From Lolium rigidum (taxonomy: Eukaryota > Streptophyta > Magnoliopsida > Poales > Poaceae), in contig NC_061512.1 of NCBI RefSeq assembly GCF_022539505.1, positions 250,000,510 through 250,064,509 on the forward strand: DNA of 64,000 bases, written 5' to 3'. Below, piece by piece: positions 1 through 10,185 of this stretch. The notes below the pieces were generated by a model. The model was not told where the DNA came from and searched no databases. It saw only the letters and a list, made by a program, of their open reading frames with translations. Each line of letters starts with the position of its first letter. The stretch's first letter is position 1. Position numbers and translations under genes: made by a program.

Positions 1-790
1 CTATGTATTTCTTCATTAATAGGTGCAAAGCATATGATGCAAGAGCTTAAACATGAGCACAACAATTGCCAAGTATCACATTATCCAAGACATTTTAGAA
101 TTACTACATGTAGCATTTTCCAATTCCAACCGTATAACAATTTAACGAAGAAGAAACTTCGCCTTGAACATTATGAGTAAAGCCTAAGGACATATTTGTC
201 CATATGCAACAACGGAGCGTGTCTCTCTCCCACAAAGTGAATGCTAGGATCCATTTTATTCAAACAAAAACAAAAACAAAAACAAAAACAAACCGACGCT
301 CCAAGTAAAGAACACAAGATGTAATTGAATAAAAATATAGTTTCAGGGGAGGAACCTGATGATGTTGTCGATGAAGAAGGGGATGCCTTGGACATCCCCA
401 AGCTTAGACGCTTGAGTCTTCTTAAAATATGCAGGGGTGAACCACGGGGGCATCCCCAAGCTTAGAGCTTTCACTCCTCTTGATCATAGTATATCATACT
501 CCTCTCTTGACCCTTGAAAACTTCCTTCACACCAAACTTCAAGCAAACTCATTAGAGGGTTAGTGCACAATTAATAATTCACACATTCGGAGGTGACACA
601 AACATTCTTTACACTTCGGACATTGCATAAAGCTACTGGACATTAATGGATCAAAGAAATGAATCCAACATAGCAAAAGAGGCAATGCGAAATAAAAGGC
701 AGAATCTGTCAAAAACAGAACAGTCCGTAAAGACGAATTTAAAGATGGCACCAGACTTGCTCAAATGGAAAAACTCAAAACTAATGAAAG
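1..790 (-). mobile_element. Non-coding internal region of a Gypsy LTR element
   Basis: There is no convincing reading frame. The segment contains stretches familiar from the non-coding 3' internal part of abundant Pooideae Gypsy elements, such as the repeated CATCCCCAAGCTTAGA phrase (around 395 and 450) and a short AAACA-rich tract at 263-290. It probably belongs with the LTR segment at 1644-1949, which has the same orientation; the Angela-like LTR between them would then be a nested insertion. Family membership is from recollection of grass repeats, not a search. Confidence 0.5.
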
Positions 791-1543
791 TTGCGTAATC
801 CAAGCCAAGATGCAATCTAGAAGACGGTAGCAACGAGGGGATTATCGAGTCTTACCCTTGAAGAGATTCCAAAGCCTACAAGATGAGGCTCTTGTTGCTG
901 CGGTAGACGATCACTTGCCGCTTGCAAAGCGCGCAGAAGATCTTGATCACGGCGCCACGAACGGGCAGCACCTCCGTACTCGGTCACACGTTCGGTTGTT
1001 GATGAAGACGACGTCCACCTCCCCGTTCCGGCGGGCAGCGGAAGTAGTAGCTCCTCTTGAATCCGACAGCACGACGGCGTGGTGTCGGTGGTGGTGGAGA
1101 AATCCGGCGGAGCTTCGCTAAGCGTGCGGGATGTGGTGGAGGAGAGAGAGCCGCTAGGGTTTGGGAGAGGGGGGCGCCGGCCTCAAGGGGTGCGGCCACC
1201 TTGGTGGTTGTTTGGGTGGCCGGCCCCCTCCCCTTGGCTCCTCATTATATAGGTGGAAGCCCCAAGTGTTGGACTACAAGTCTCCGAATAAGACCCGAAC
1301 CCAAAACCTTCCATGTGATAGGGAAACCTACCCAAGGTGGGAATCCCACTTGAGGTGGGATTCCCCCCTTCCATGTGGAGGGGTGGCCGGCCCCCTTTGG
1401 GGAGTCCACTTGGGACTCCTCCCCCTTAGGGTTGGCCGGCCATGGGAGGTGGAGTCCCTCCGGGACTCCTCCTTCCTTAGCGGTTTCTTCCGGACTTTTC
1501 TAGAACCTTCTAGAACCTTCCATAGAACCTTCCGAATCATTTT
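791..1543 (-). mobile_element. BARE-1/Angela/WIS-like Copia LTR fragment
   Basis: Read on the minus strand this matches the second half of the LTR at 33225-34524 (shared block about 1190-1543): the paired short inverted phrases around GGGATTCCCACCT, the GTAGTCCAACACTTGGGGC phrase, a TATATAA box near 1245, then leader-like sequence. The part 791-1190 resembles the downstream end of Angela-type LTRs (GCAAGCGGCAAGTGATCG and TCTTGTAGGCTTTGGAATC phrases). The start of the LTR is lost in the N gap at 1544. No target duplication could be read. Confidence 0.65.
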
Positions 1544-1643
1544 NNNNNNNNNNNNNNNNNNNNNNNNNNNNNNNNNNNNNNNNNNNNNNNNNNNNNNNNN
1601 NNNNNNNNNNNNNNNNNNNNNNNNNNNNNNNNNNNNNNNNNNN
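1544..1643. other. Assembly gap of 100 N
   Basis: Exactly 100 N, the usual arbitrary scaffold gap. It separates two unrelated LTR pieces, so the adjacency across it is not proven. Any reading frame running through it is an artefact. Confidence 0.99.
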
Positions 1644-1949
1644 CGGCCGCGCCGCCTTAGTGTGTGGGGCCCCCGTGGCCCCCTCCGGTCCCTCTCGGGT
1701 GTTCCGGAAGCTTCCGGTGAAAATAGGGTACTCGGGCGTTGATTTCGTCCGATTCCGAGAATATTTCCTTACTAGGATTTCTGAAACCAAAAACAGCAGA
1801 AAACAGGAACTGGCACTTCGGCATCTCGTCAATAGGTTACTTCCGGAAAAAACGCATCAAAACGATATAAAGTGTGAACAAAACATGTAGGTATTGTCAT
1901 AAAACAAGCATGGAACATTAGAAATTATAGATACGTTGGAGACGTATCA
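1644..1949 (-). mobile_element. Gypsy LTR fragment (TGATACG palindrome family)
   Basis: On the minus strand the LTR begins TGATACGTCTCCAACGTATC at 1949, a short palindromic start followed by a TATAATTTCTAATG phrase. The same LTR family occurs at 58790-59658 in the same orientation, sharing the GTCC(G/A)ATTCCGAGAATATTTCC phrase. The left part is cut by the N gap. Family name is not asserted; it resembles very common Pooideae Gypsy LTRs. Confidence 0.6.
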
Positions 1950-2730
1950 CTAGACATATTCAAACCATACAAATCATGTATCTACCCCCTAACCCCTAAA
2001 CTATATCTTATGAAGTCAAGCATGAAGAGAAGTGGTTTTGGGTTTCAAACATGGAAATTTCAAAAACCGCCCAAAAACTTCATTTTAGAGTGACTAAGAA
2101 GGATACATGCTTCCCTTTTCATTTTCATGTTTTAAACTTGTTTAAATCTTGGTCAAACCTAGGATTTGATAAACAAGGTCTAGACATATTCAAACCAGAC
2201 AAATCATGTATCTACCCCCTATCGACCCTAAACTTCGTCTTATGAAGTCAAGCATGAAGAGAAGTGGTTTTGGGTTTCAAACATGGAAATTTCAAAAACC
2301 TCCCAAAATTAAGCTTCATTTTAGAGCGACTAAGAAGGATCGATGCTTACCTTTTCATTTTCATGTTTTAAACTTATTTAAATCTTGGTCAAACCTAGGA
2401 TTTGACCAAGGTTGAAATGGGCATAAAAATTCAGACAAAAAATCTAAAGAATGAAAAACCAAAGCACATAGCCTTCTTAATTATGTCATATCGTAAGCAT
2501 TCAAGTTGATAAACAAGGTCTAGATATATCCAAACCAGACAAATCATGTATGTACCCCGTGTCGATCTTATGAAGTCTAGCATGAAGAAAAGTCGTTTTG
2601 GCCGGGTTTTAAACATGGAAATTTCAAGAACATCCCAAAAGCTTCATTTTAGAGCGACTAAGAAGGATCCAGGCTTACCTTTCCATTTTCATGATTTAAA
2701 CTTGTTTAAATCTTGGTCAAATCTCCCTGA
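1950..2730. repeat. Three-unit tandem repeat, ~240-330 bp units
   Basis: The phrase CTAGACATATTCAAACCA recurs near 1951, 2189 and (with substitutions) 2518. Each time it is followed by ATGTA(T/C)CTACCCC, a GAAGTCAAGCATGAAGA block, a TTCATTTTAGAG block and TTAAATCTTGGTCAAA. The second-to-third interval is longer because of about 90 extra bases. The reading frames inside are low-complexity shadows. No gene is supported. Confidence 0.8.
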
Positions 2731-4140
2731 GACGGCCTGACATTGTTGGTTGCGGATGTGAAGTCACCGAACGGGTCAAGAAAACCACTTCCGGCACGGA
2801 GACGAACAAGGAGAACTAACCGCCGATGAAGCTCCATGAAGATCCACACCACTCCCACAAGCCGTCTTGACATCGCCCCCGAGATGGGGCTGAACTCGGA
2901 GAGACTTTGTTGGAGAAGACGCTGCCGCCACCACCTGAGCGCTGCCCGCCAAACTAAAACCCTAAAAACCAGGGGATCGGACCTCTCATCGATGGAGGCC
3001 GAGATCCATCCGCTTCCTTGGCCCGAAGGCCAGAAGCGAGGCTGGACGTCGGCGGCGACAGGAGGTGGCTGGGAGCCCTAATCGTCTAGAGACCACCTCG
3101 CATGAGGCGTACGTACCTGTTCGCAACCAAGAATATATGTTGGTGGCGATCTTGTGGAGTTGGAAGAGTAGGCGTGACCGTGGACTTGTCTATGATCTAT
3201 GATGGCGAGTGTACTCAGTCACGGGATGCCGACGACTAGCAGAGCAGGAGGAAGACAACTTAGTGGGCTATGAGTGTCCAAAATATCATGACCATAAGAA
3301 AAGCAACAAAAATATACTATCTTCTAAATATGAAAATGAGCATATTAATTGATATTTTCCACAGGAATCATGACATCTGGCTCGTGCGAGAAAAGAGAGA
3401 GCAAGCCACACGGGAGTACGATGTAGTCACGCTGCTACCGAGTGTCCTGCATCATGTAGCATGCACACATGCATGTTTAAGAGTTGTCGGTAGATGAAGA
3501 CGAGGCATACGAGGCATCGCAATGCACCTACCGGCGTCAAGAGAAAAGATTCCCGGCGGTGCAGGTTGCGAGCCGTCAGGAGCTAATATAGATTGGTGGT
3601 GGAGTCTACGCTCGTGCACTATGTCACCCATACCGACCATGATGACCCCACCAGCGACGGAGCCTTTTGTCAGCAACCATGGTCAGGTACAGCCTCGGAC
3701 TTACTTGACTTTGAAACAATATGCGTCGTTTCAAGAGGCATGATAACATCGACGTCGGGCTAGACGAGGGCGTTTAGGACGGTGATGAGCACGACAACAA
3801 CAATCTTTGTTTCGTTCTAGTATTGTCCAAGTCGGTCGTTCAAAAACGATTAAATATTTCCACAGGTTCGAAATCATTTAATCCAAGCTCCATAGCATGC
3901 TGCACATCGACGATGACATCCAAGGCATGAATCAATTCTCCTGAACAACATTTTGCAAACACTAGTATACTCCCTTGTCAGACCCATGCATGCGTAGTCA
4001 GTCGCAATTCAAGTGAATTGATTCATGCGTGGTCATTCCCAATTCAAGTGATGTCCTCTATGGCTGCAGCATGCAGGTAATCAATGCTGGGTTTATGGTG
4101 TATACGTAGACCCCCAAGTCTCAAAAATCCTCCCCTGTCT
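2731..4140. other. No gene recognised
   Basis: GC-rich at 2750-3100, with short open frames rich in Arg and Ser, then AT-rich to 4140. No domain, LTR, or terminal inverted repeat could be supported. The GC-rich part could be untranslated or antisense element sequence. Confidence 0.5.
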
Positions 4141-4758
4141 ATCCATCTTCTTCTGCCATTTCTCCCCTTCCTTGCCGAGAACCTCTACGGCGCCGCTCGC
4201 CGCTCTGGCCCTCTCGGCTAACCCATCCTCGCAGCCCGCCGGCGAAGCTACAGATCCTCATCCCCAGCCAATTTCCTCGACTACGCCACATCCCCTCAAT
4301 CTTGGGTCATAGCTAACCGCCTTACCCTAGCTCCGGGCCTGCTGGCTGCCATCGAGGACGACAGGGCGCGGCCCCGGCCTCGCGCTGTTTGGCTATCCAT
4401 TGGCTGGGCCTTGCTGTCCATTCACATGCCATGGAAGGGCCTTGCCTTGCGCGTCGAGGCCTCGCAATCCCTTGTCACCGGCCGCCTCCGAAGTCGCCGG
4501 TCGCCGCCGCGCGCGAGCTCCGGTACTCGGCCGTGCGCTGCTTGGCCGGCGTCTTCGCGGGGTCGCCATACGGCAGGGATTCTATGGACTTGCCCGTAAG
4601 TGCGGCACCTCTAGGCGGCGACCTGCAGGAGCTCGCCCCTAAGCACCACCGCCAAGGCCGCCGTTCTGGAGGACCACGTCGACATCAAGGTCGAATTTTT
4701 ACCCTCCCCTCATGCTCGAATCGGTTCCATTGCTCCCTATCCTATTTCCTACCGAAAC
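4141..4758 (+). other. GC-rich gene-like segment interrupted by the Reina element
   Basis: A CpG-rich stretch with several overlapping open frames (longest 4389-4823, which runs into the LTR) looks like a 5' exon or promoter-proximal region of a grass gene. I cannot identify the product. The retrotransposon sits directly in it: the flank continues after 10185. It could be the 5' part of the decayed HSP100 gene further right, but nothing in the sequence proves that. Confidence 0.3.
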
Positions 4759-4998
4759 TGTCACACCCGTCAGCACGCCTTAGAATTAGGCCATGTCATC
4801 AACGACTTGTGTGTGAACGTTGATGACAAGAGTGTAGCAAGCGTGTGTGCCAGCTATCCTGGAGGTGTATCGCAGTATAGAAACAGAGGCAGTTACCTCT
4901 CTTACGTCTCTCTCTGTTCTTCATCTTCTTCTCCACGAAACCTGCCATGGAAATTGAATCCTCACGCTAGCCATCATACTAGCCAGGGGAACACTACA
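4759..4998 (+). repeat. 5' LTR of the Reina-like element
   Basis: Starts TGTCACACCC and ends AACACTACA. It is nearly identical to 9939-10180. A pyrimidine-rich CTTACGTCTCTCTCTG tract lies in the middle. Confidence 0.95.
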
Positions 4999-5000
4999 CT

Positions 5001-5010
5001 TGGTATCAGA
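5001..5010 (+). other. Primer binding site (tRNA-iMet type)
   Basis: TGGTATCAGA two bases after the 5' LTR matches the complement of the initiator-methionine tRNA 3' end, the usual primer of plant LTR elements. Confidence 0.9.
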
Positions 5011-5211
5011 TTTGGGTGATTTCTGGGCGCGTTGCTGTGTGTTGCCTTCTCTTGCGAGATCTAGAGCTGTAATTCCAGGGTCGGGTCGCAAATTGGGGGA
5101 TTTCGATTTTGATCGAATTCACCCGACTTGCAGTAAATCCTCGCGCTGGTCGGCTCGATTCAGCAGAGGAACGCCACGGCACCTCCTCGGCCCTCTACGC
5201 AGACCCAGTAC

Positions 5212-8200
5212 GTGCTGGATGCCATGGGGGAGGCGGTGAATCAGACGGCAGCGACCCTCGCACAGCTTCAGTCGAGCCTGGATCTGCTCCATGGCGTGGT
5301 CGCCAACGTCGACACCGCGCAGCAACAGATGCGCACCCAGTTGGAGCATCAGGCGGCGGCAATCTCCGACAGCTCCACCAAGCATGACGACACGGCGCGC
5401 ATACTCAGGTCGCTGTTGGAGAAGCTGCAGGTGCTGGAGAAAACTGCGCCAAGTCGACCACCTCCAGTAGAAGCGGAACCTGATCCGAGCGCGGGCCTCG
5501 CTGCGGGCCGCTCCGTTATCCAGCCCACGTCGCCGCAGTGGGTCGGCGACACTGCAGGTGCTTCGTCGAGCGCGGTAACCCGGGATGGTGGTATCTCTAC
5601 CGAGCTGGAGCCAGGCGGTGGTGGTATCCTTGGTGGCGCTGGTGGCGGTAGAATTGGAGGCGTTGGCGGCGGTGGACATGGTGGCCCTGGCGGTGGCGGG
5701 CATGGTGGCGCAGGCGGTGGTAGACCAAATTTTATGGGCGGTGACACTGGTGGCCGCTCTCCGATGCCGAAGATGATGTTTCCTCGTTTCTCTGGTGAGC
5801 ACCCTCAAATCTGGCGTGATCAGTGTCTCGATTACTTCCGAGTGTTCAATATCAGTCCTACTCTCTGGCTCACCACGGCCACGCTGCATTTGGACGGAAA
5901 TGCGGCAATCTGGCTGCAGTCATACAAACAGCGACACGCATTGGGAGGTTGGCCTCAATTCATTGCAGCAGTAGAGGCTGAATTCGGTGGCGATGATCGC
6001 AGGAAATCCATGAAGGCATTGTTGGCTCTGAAGCAAATCCATTCAGTGGCTGAGTATATACAGGAATTTCAGGCTCTCACTTATCAGGTGTTGATGTTCA
6101 ACCCTAACTATGATGATCAGTTCTTCCTTTCTCATTTCATTAAGGGCCTCAAATGGGAATTGCGTGGTGCGGTTGAATCGCAAGTTCCGGCTACTCTTGA
6201 GCGTGCATTCATGCTGGCACGAGTGCAGCAAGAGTTGTCTGACGAGATTAAGCAGAAGGGACCAAGACAGTTTGGTCGAGCTGAATCAGCAGTAAGCAGG
6301 AATGAGGCTGCACCAAAACCAGCGTTCAAAGCGGCCACTGGTGAGTTCTGGAAGGAAAGGCAACTGCGAGACTACCGTCGTGCCAACGGTCAGTGCTTCA
6401 AATGCGGTGAAAAGTATGATCCGACACACCAATGCGGTCAGAAAACCAATGTAGTGGTAAATGTCATGGAGCATGAAGAAGATCCGGTTCAGTTATCTGA
6501 AGAAGTGTTGAATGCTATGGAATTACTTGATATAGCAGCGGCTGAGAAATTGAGTTTGTCCATCAATGCGTTGGCTGGCTCGGAAGGTGATGATTGTTTC
6601 AGGTTGCGCGCCTTGGTGGGGAATCAGGTCATGCTGATACTTGTGGACTCCGGCAGCAGTCACTGTTTTATTAATGCTAACATGGTGGATCGTATTCAGT
6701 GCTCTGTGACTGATACAACTCCAATTTCTGTCAAGGTAGCAAACGGAGAATATATGAATACTTCTAAAATTGTGCAGGATTTATCCTGGTGGTCACATGG
6801 AGCTACTTTCAAGACATCAATGAGAGTGCTTGACTTAGGGGGCTATGATGCGATATTGGGGATGGACTGGCTCAAGTTACACAGTCCTATGACCATTGAT
6901 TGGCAGAAAAAGTTTATTTCCTTTCCATATCAAGGGCAACAGGTTACTTTGCATGGTGTGCCTAGGGCTGTTGCCACTTCTGTTCGTGAACTCCCTGTCG
7001 AGCAGTTTGCTAAATGGTCCAAAGGAAATGACATCTGGGCTGTGGCCGTTATTCAGTCAGTGCCTCAACTGGCATCAGATACACCTGTTCTGCCTTACCC
7101 AGCTCCCATTGCTGCTTTACTGTCTGAATTCGACACTGTATTCTCTGAACCTAAAGAACTCCCACCTCAAAGACAGTATGATCATGCCATTCCCTTGAAG
7201 CCTGGAGCAGCACCTTTTAATGCTAGACCATATCGCTATTCACCAGCTCACAAAGACGAAATTGAGCGTCAAGTTTCAGAGATGCTGGCAGCAGGTATCA
7301 TCACCCCGAGCATGTCACCCTTTGCTTCGCCAGTACTGCTAGTTCAGAAGAAGGACGGCTCCTGGCGTTTCTGTGTGGATTATCGGCGTCTCAACGAGCT
7401 CACCATTCGCAATGTGTTTCCAATGCCTGTCATCGACGAGCTACTCGATGAGCTAGCTGGCGCCAAACTCTTTTCAAAGCTGGATCTGCGCGCTGGATAT
7501 CATCAGATAAGGGTACAACCAGCTGATGAACACAAGACTGCGTTTAAAACGCACCAAGGCCACTACCAGTTCCGTGTCATGCCATTCGGGTTGTGTAATG
7601 CGCCAGCAACTTTTCAGTGTGTCATGAACACAGTTCTACGGCCGTGTCTGAGACGATCGGTGTTGGTCTTTATGGACGACATACTGGTGTACAGTCCCAA
7701 TTTGGAAACACATGCGCAACACCTCCGTGAGGTTCTCACCCTTCTCCGGGACGAGCAATTGTTTGTCAAAAGGAGCAAGTGTTCATTTGCTTGTGACACA
7801 TTGGAGTATTTGGGGCATATTGTATCAGCTCAGGGTGTGGCTACAGATCGGCGGAAGACACAGGCTATGCTACAATGGCCAGTTCCAACCACATTAACAG
7901 AATTGCGGGGTTTCCTTGGATTAACCGGCTACTACAGGAAGTTTGTCCGTAACTATGGCATTCTTGCACGTCCTCTCACCAACCTACTGAAGAAGAAGGG
8001 TTTTATTTGGACTGAACAAGCAACACACGCATTTGAAGAACTGAAGAAAGCAATGACTTCTACGCCTGTGCTGCAACTCCCAGATTTCAATAAACAGTTC
8101 GTGGTTGAGACTGACGCCTGTGACTCTGGCATCGGCGCCGTTCTGATGCAAGAGCAACACCCTCTTGCGTTTCTCAGCAAGCCTCTGAGCACAGCGCACC

Positions 8201-9963
8201 AGCAATTGTCCATCTACGAGAAAGAATTTCTCGCGCTTATCATGGCGGTGGAAAGGTGGCGCTCATATCTGCAACGTGGGGAATTTCTGGTGCGAACTGA
8301 TCACCAGAGCCTTACCTTCCTGGAAGATCAGACACTGCAATCTCCGTTGCAGCGCAAAGCCATGGCTCGTTTGATGGGGATGCAATTCAAAATTGTCTAC
8401 CGGCAAGGGGTGGAGAATCTGGCGGCAGATGTCTTGTCCCGCGTCGGCCATCTCATGGCAATTCAAGCTCGATCAGAGATTCAACCAGCATGGATACAAG
8501 AAGTGTTGAACTCCTATGCTACAGATCCTGAAACACAAGCCAAACTAACTCAGTTAGCCATCTCCAGTCCTGATGAACACGGCTACGAGCTCACGCAGGG
8601 AGTGATCAGGTTCCAAGGACGCATCTGGCTGGGAGCAAACTCTGCGCTGCAGACAAAAATTATTTCTGCACTGCATTCCAGTGCGGTGGGTGGTCACTCT
8701 GGCGCACAGGCAACATACCAAAGGATCAAACGGTTGTTTGCATGGCCAGGGTTAAAGGCCGCAGTCACCGAGTTTGTGCGCCAATGCGATGTGTGTCAGC
8801 ATGCTAAGCACCTAAATACACACCCAGGTGGGCTTCTACAGCCACTACCGATACCTGAAGGCGCATGGCGCGACATCACCATGGATTTCATTGAAGGCTT
8901 GCCGCTGTCAGAAGGACATAATGTGATTCTTGTTGTGGTGGATCGCTTCACGAAGTATGCCCACTTCGTACCATTGAAGCACCCTTACACTGCTCCATTG
9001 GTGGCTCGCGTGTTCGTGGACAACATTGTCAAGTTGCACGGTATGCCCCACTCAATCACTTCTGATCGTGATTGCATTTTCACTAGCAAGTTTTGGAAGT
9101 TGCTATTTCAAGCTCTGGGCACCAAATTGAACTATACCACGGCTTATCACCCACAAACTGACGGGCAAAGCGAAAGAGTCAATCAGTGCCTTGAGATGTT
9201 TCTTAGGTGCATGGCCCAGGAGAACCCCAAGCAGTGGAGGCGTTGGCTTCCACTTGCCGAGTTTTGGTACAATTCTACCTTTCATTCTTCAATCAACTGT
9301 TCTCCGTTCAAGGCATTATATGGGCATGATCCAAATTTGGGAGCACTACCTGAGTTAGACGACCAGTCTCCTGTTGCTGGCATTCTGGTGGATCGATCTA
9401 CGCAGCTGACAGTGCTGAAGCAGCATCTTACTGCAGCCCAAAACAAGATGAAGTTGTATGCTGACAGCAATCGCATAGAAAGATCCTTTCAGGTGGGCGA
9501 CCAGGTGCTTCTCAAGCTACAGCCATATGCACAAGAGTCCGTGGTCAATCGCCCATATCCTAAGATCGCATACAAGTATTTTGGCCCGTTCAAAGTGCTG
9601 GAAAAGATTGGGCAGGTGGCATACAAATTGGAGCTTCCAGAGTCAAGTAAGATCCACAACGTCTTCCATGTGTCCCAAGTGAAGGAATACAGAGCTGATC
9701 ATACACCAGTGTTCAAAGATGTGCCTAATCTGCCAACCTTGGATACTATGGACTTCAGGCCTGAGAAGATACTCGAGCGACGCATGGTCAAGAAAGGGAA
9801 TGCAGCTATCTCCCAGGTATTGGTGAAGTGGTGCAAGCTACCAGAGGACACGGCAACTTGGGAAGACTGGGAACCGTTGAAGACCAAGTTTCCTGACATA
9901 TTGACTTGGGGACAAGCCAATTCTGCTGGAGGGGAACCTGTCACACCCGTCAGCACGCCTTAG
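5212..9963 (+). CDS. Gag-pol polyprotein with chromodomain, Reina-like
   Basis: This single 1583-residue frame encodes every function for copying and integrating the element. Gag comes first, with a Gly-rich linker at about residues 130-180 and a zinc knuckle starting CFKCG at residue 395. The aspartic protease has LVDSGSSH near 479. Reverse transcriptase carries FMDD at 820-823. RNase H has ETDACDSG near 967. Integrase has its HHCC finger (HSG...CDVCQ) followed by the D-D-E core: MDFIEG near 1225, TSDRD, and YHPQTDGQSERVN. Residues ~1515-1565 form a chromodomain ending in the LP..ATWEDWE pattern, which in this group directs integration to marked chromatin. The start is the ATG at 5212, in a short untranslated leader. 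No stop or frameshift is present and all catalytic residues seen are intact, so the copy could be functional. The last eight or so codons and the stop lie inside the 3' LTR. Confidence 0.95.
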   Translation: MLDAMGEAVNQTAATLAQLQSSLDLLHGVVANVDTAQQQMRTQLEHQAAAISDSSTKHDDTARILRSLLEKLQVLEKTAPSRPPPVEAEPDPSAGLAAGRSVIQPTSPQWVGDTAGASSSAVTRDGGISTELEPGGGGILGGAGGGRIGGVGGGGHGGPGGGGHGGAGGGRPNFMGGDTGGRSPMPKMMFPRFSGEHPQIWRDQCLDYFRVFNISPTLWLTTATLHLDGNAAIWLQSYKQRHALGGWPQFIAAVEAEFGGDDRRKSMKALLALKQIHSVAEYIQEFQALTYQVLMFNPNYDDQFFLSHFIKGLKWELRGAVESQVPATLERAFMLARVQQELSDEIKQKGPRQFGRAESAVSRNEAAPKPAFKAATGEFWKERQLRDYRRANGQCFKCGEKYDPTHQCGQKTNVVVNVMEHEEDPVQLSEEVLNAMELLDIAAAEKLSLSINALAGSEGDDCFRLRALVGNQVMLILVDSGSSHCFINANMVDRIQCSVTDTTPISVKVANGEYMNTSKIVQDLSWWSHGATFKTSMRVLDLGGYDAILGMDWLKLHSPMTIDWQKKFISFPYQGQQVTLHGVPRAVATSVRELPVEQFAKWSKGNDIWAVAVIQSVPQLASDTPVLPYPAPIAALLSEFDTVFSEPKELPPQRQYDHAIPLKPGAAPFNARPYRYSPAHKDEIERQVSEMLAAGIITPSMSPFASPVLLVQKKDGSWRFCVDYRRLNELTIRNVFPMPVIDELLDELAGAKLFSKLDLRAGYHQIRVQPADEHKTAFKTHQGHYQFRVMPFGLCNAPATFQCVMNTVLRPCLRRSVLVFMDDILVYSPNLETHAQHLREVLTLLRDEQLFVKRSKCSFACDTLEYLGHIVSAQGVATDRRKTQAMLQWPVPTTLTELRGFLGLTGYYRKFVRNYGILARPLTNLLKKKGFIWTEQATHAFEELKKAMTSTPVLQLPDFNKQFVVETDACDSGIGAVLMQEQHPLAFLSKPLSTAHQQLSIYEKEFLALIMAVERWRSYLQRGEFLVRTDHQSLTFLEDQTLQSPLQRKAMARLMGMQFKIVYRQGVENLAADVLSRVGHLMAIQARSEIQPAWIQEVLNSYATDPETQAKLTQLAISSPDEHGYELTQGVIRFQGRIWLGANSALQTKIISALHSSAVGGHSGAQATYQRIKRLFAWPGLKAAVTEFVRQCDVCQHAKHLNTHPGGLLQPLPIPEGAWRDITMDFIEGLPLSEGHNVILVVVDRFTKYAHFVPLKHPYTAPLVARVFVDNIVKLHGMPHSITSDRDCIFTSKFWKLLFQALGTKLNYTTAYHPQTDGQSERVNQCLEMFLRCMAQENPKQWRRWLPLAEFWYNSTFHSSINCSPFKALYGHDPNLGALPELDDQSPVAGILVDRSTQLTVLKQHLTAAQNKMKLYADSNRIERSFQVGDQVLLKLQPYAQESVVNRPYPKIAYKYFGPFKVLEKIGQVAYKLELPESSKIHNVFHVSQVKEYRADHTPVFKDVPNLPTLDTMDFRPEKILERRMVKKGNAAISQVLVKWCKLPEDTATWEDWEPLKTKFPDILTWGQANSAGGEPVTPVSTP

Positions 9964-10180
9964 AATTAGGCCATGTCATCAACGACTTGTGTGTGAACGT
10001 TGATGACAAGAGTGTAGCAAGCGTGTGTGCCAGCTATCCTGGAGGTGTATCGCGAAGATAGAAACAGAGGCAGTTACCTCTCTTACGTCTCTCTCTGTTC
10101 TTCATCTTCTTCTCCACGAAACCTGCCATGGAAATTGAATCCTCACGCTAGCCATCATACTAGCCAGGGGGAACACTACA
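9939..10180 (+). repeat. 3' LTR of the Reina-like element
   Basis: Begins TGTCACACCC inside the gag-pol frame and ends AACACTACA, followed by the second copy of the target duplication. The polyprotein stop (9961-9963) lies 23 bases into it. Confidence 0.95.
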
Positions 10181-10185
10181 GAAAC

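Larger units (their letters stand above)
4759..10180 (+). mobile_element. Complete Reina-like chromovirus (Ty3/Gypsy)
   Basis: A full LTR retrotransposon: 5' LTR 4759-4998 (240 bp), primer binding site 5001-5010, one gag-pol frame 5212-9963, and 3' LTR 9939-10180 (242 bp). The 5-bp target duplication GAAAC lies at 4754-4758 and 10181-10185. The two LTRs differ at only a few positions: CGCAGTATAG versus CGCGAAGATAG, and one extra G near the 3' end. This points to a recent insertion. Small size (~5.4 kb), very short LTRs, an iMet-type primer site and a C-terminal chromodomain are the known features of the Reina clade of plant chromoviruses. The clade assignment is inference; intactness is seen directly. 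Confidence 0.95.

Noticed and set aside
5349..5747. Pro-rich minus-strand frame over the Reina gag
   Set aside because: Antisense shadow of the Gly-rich linker.
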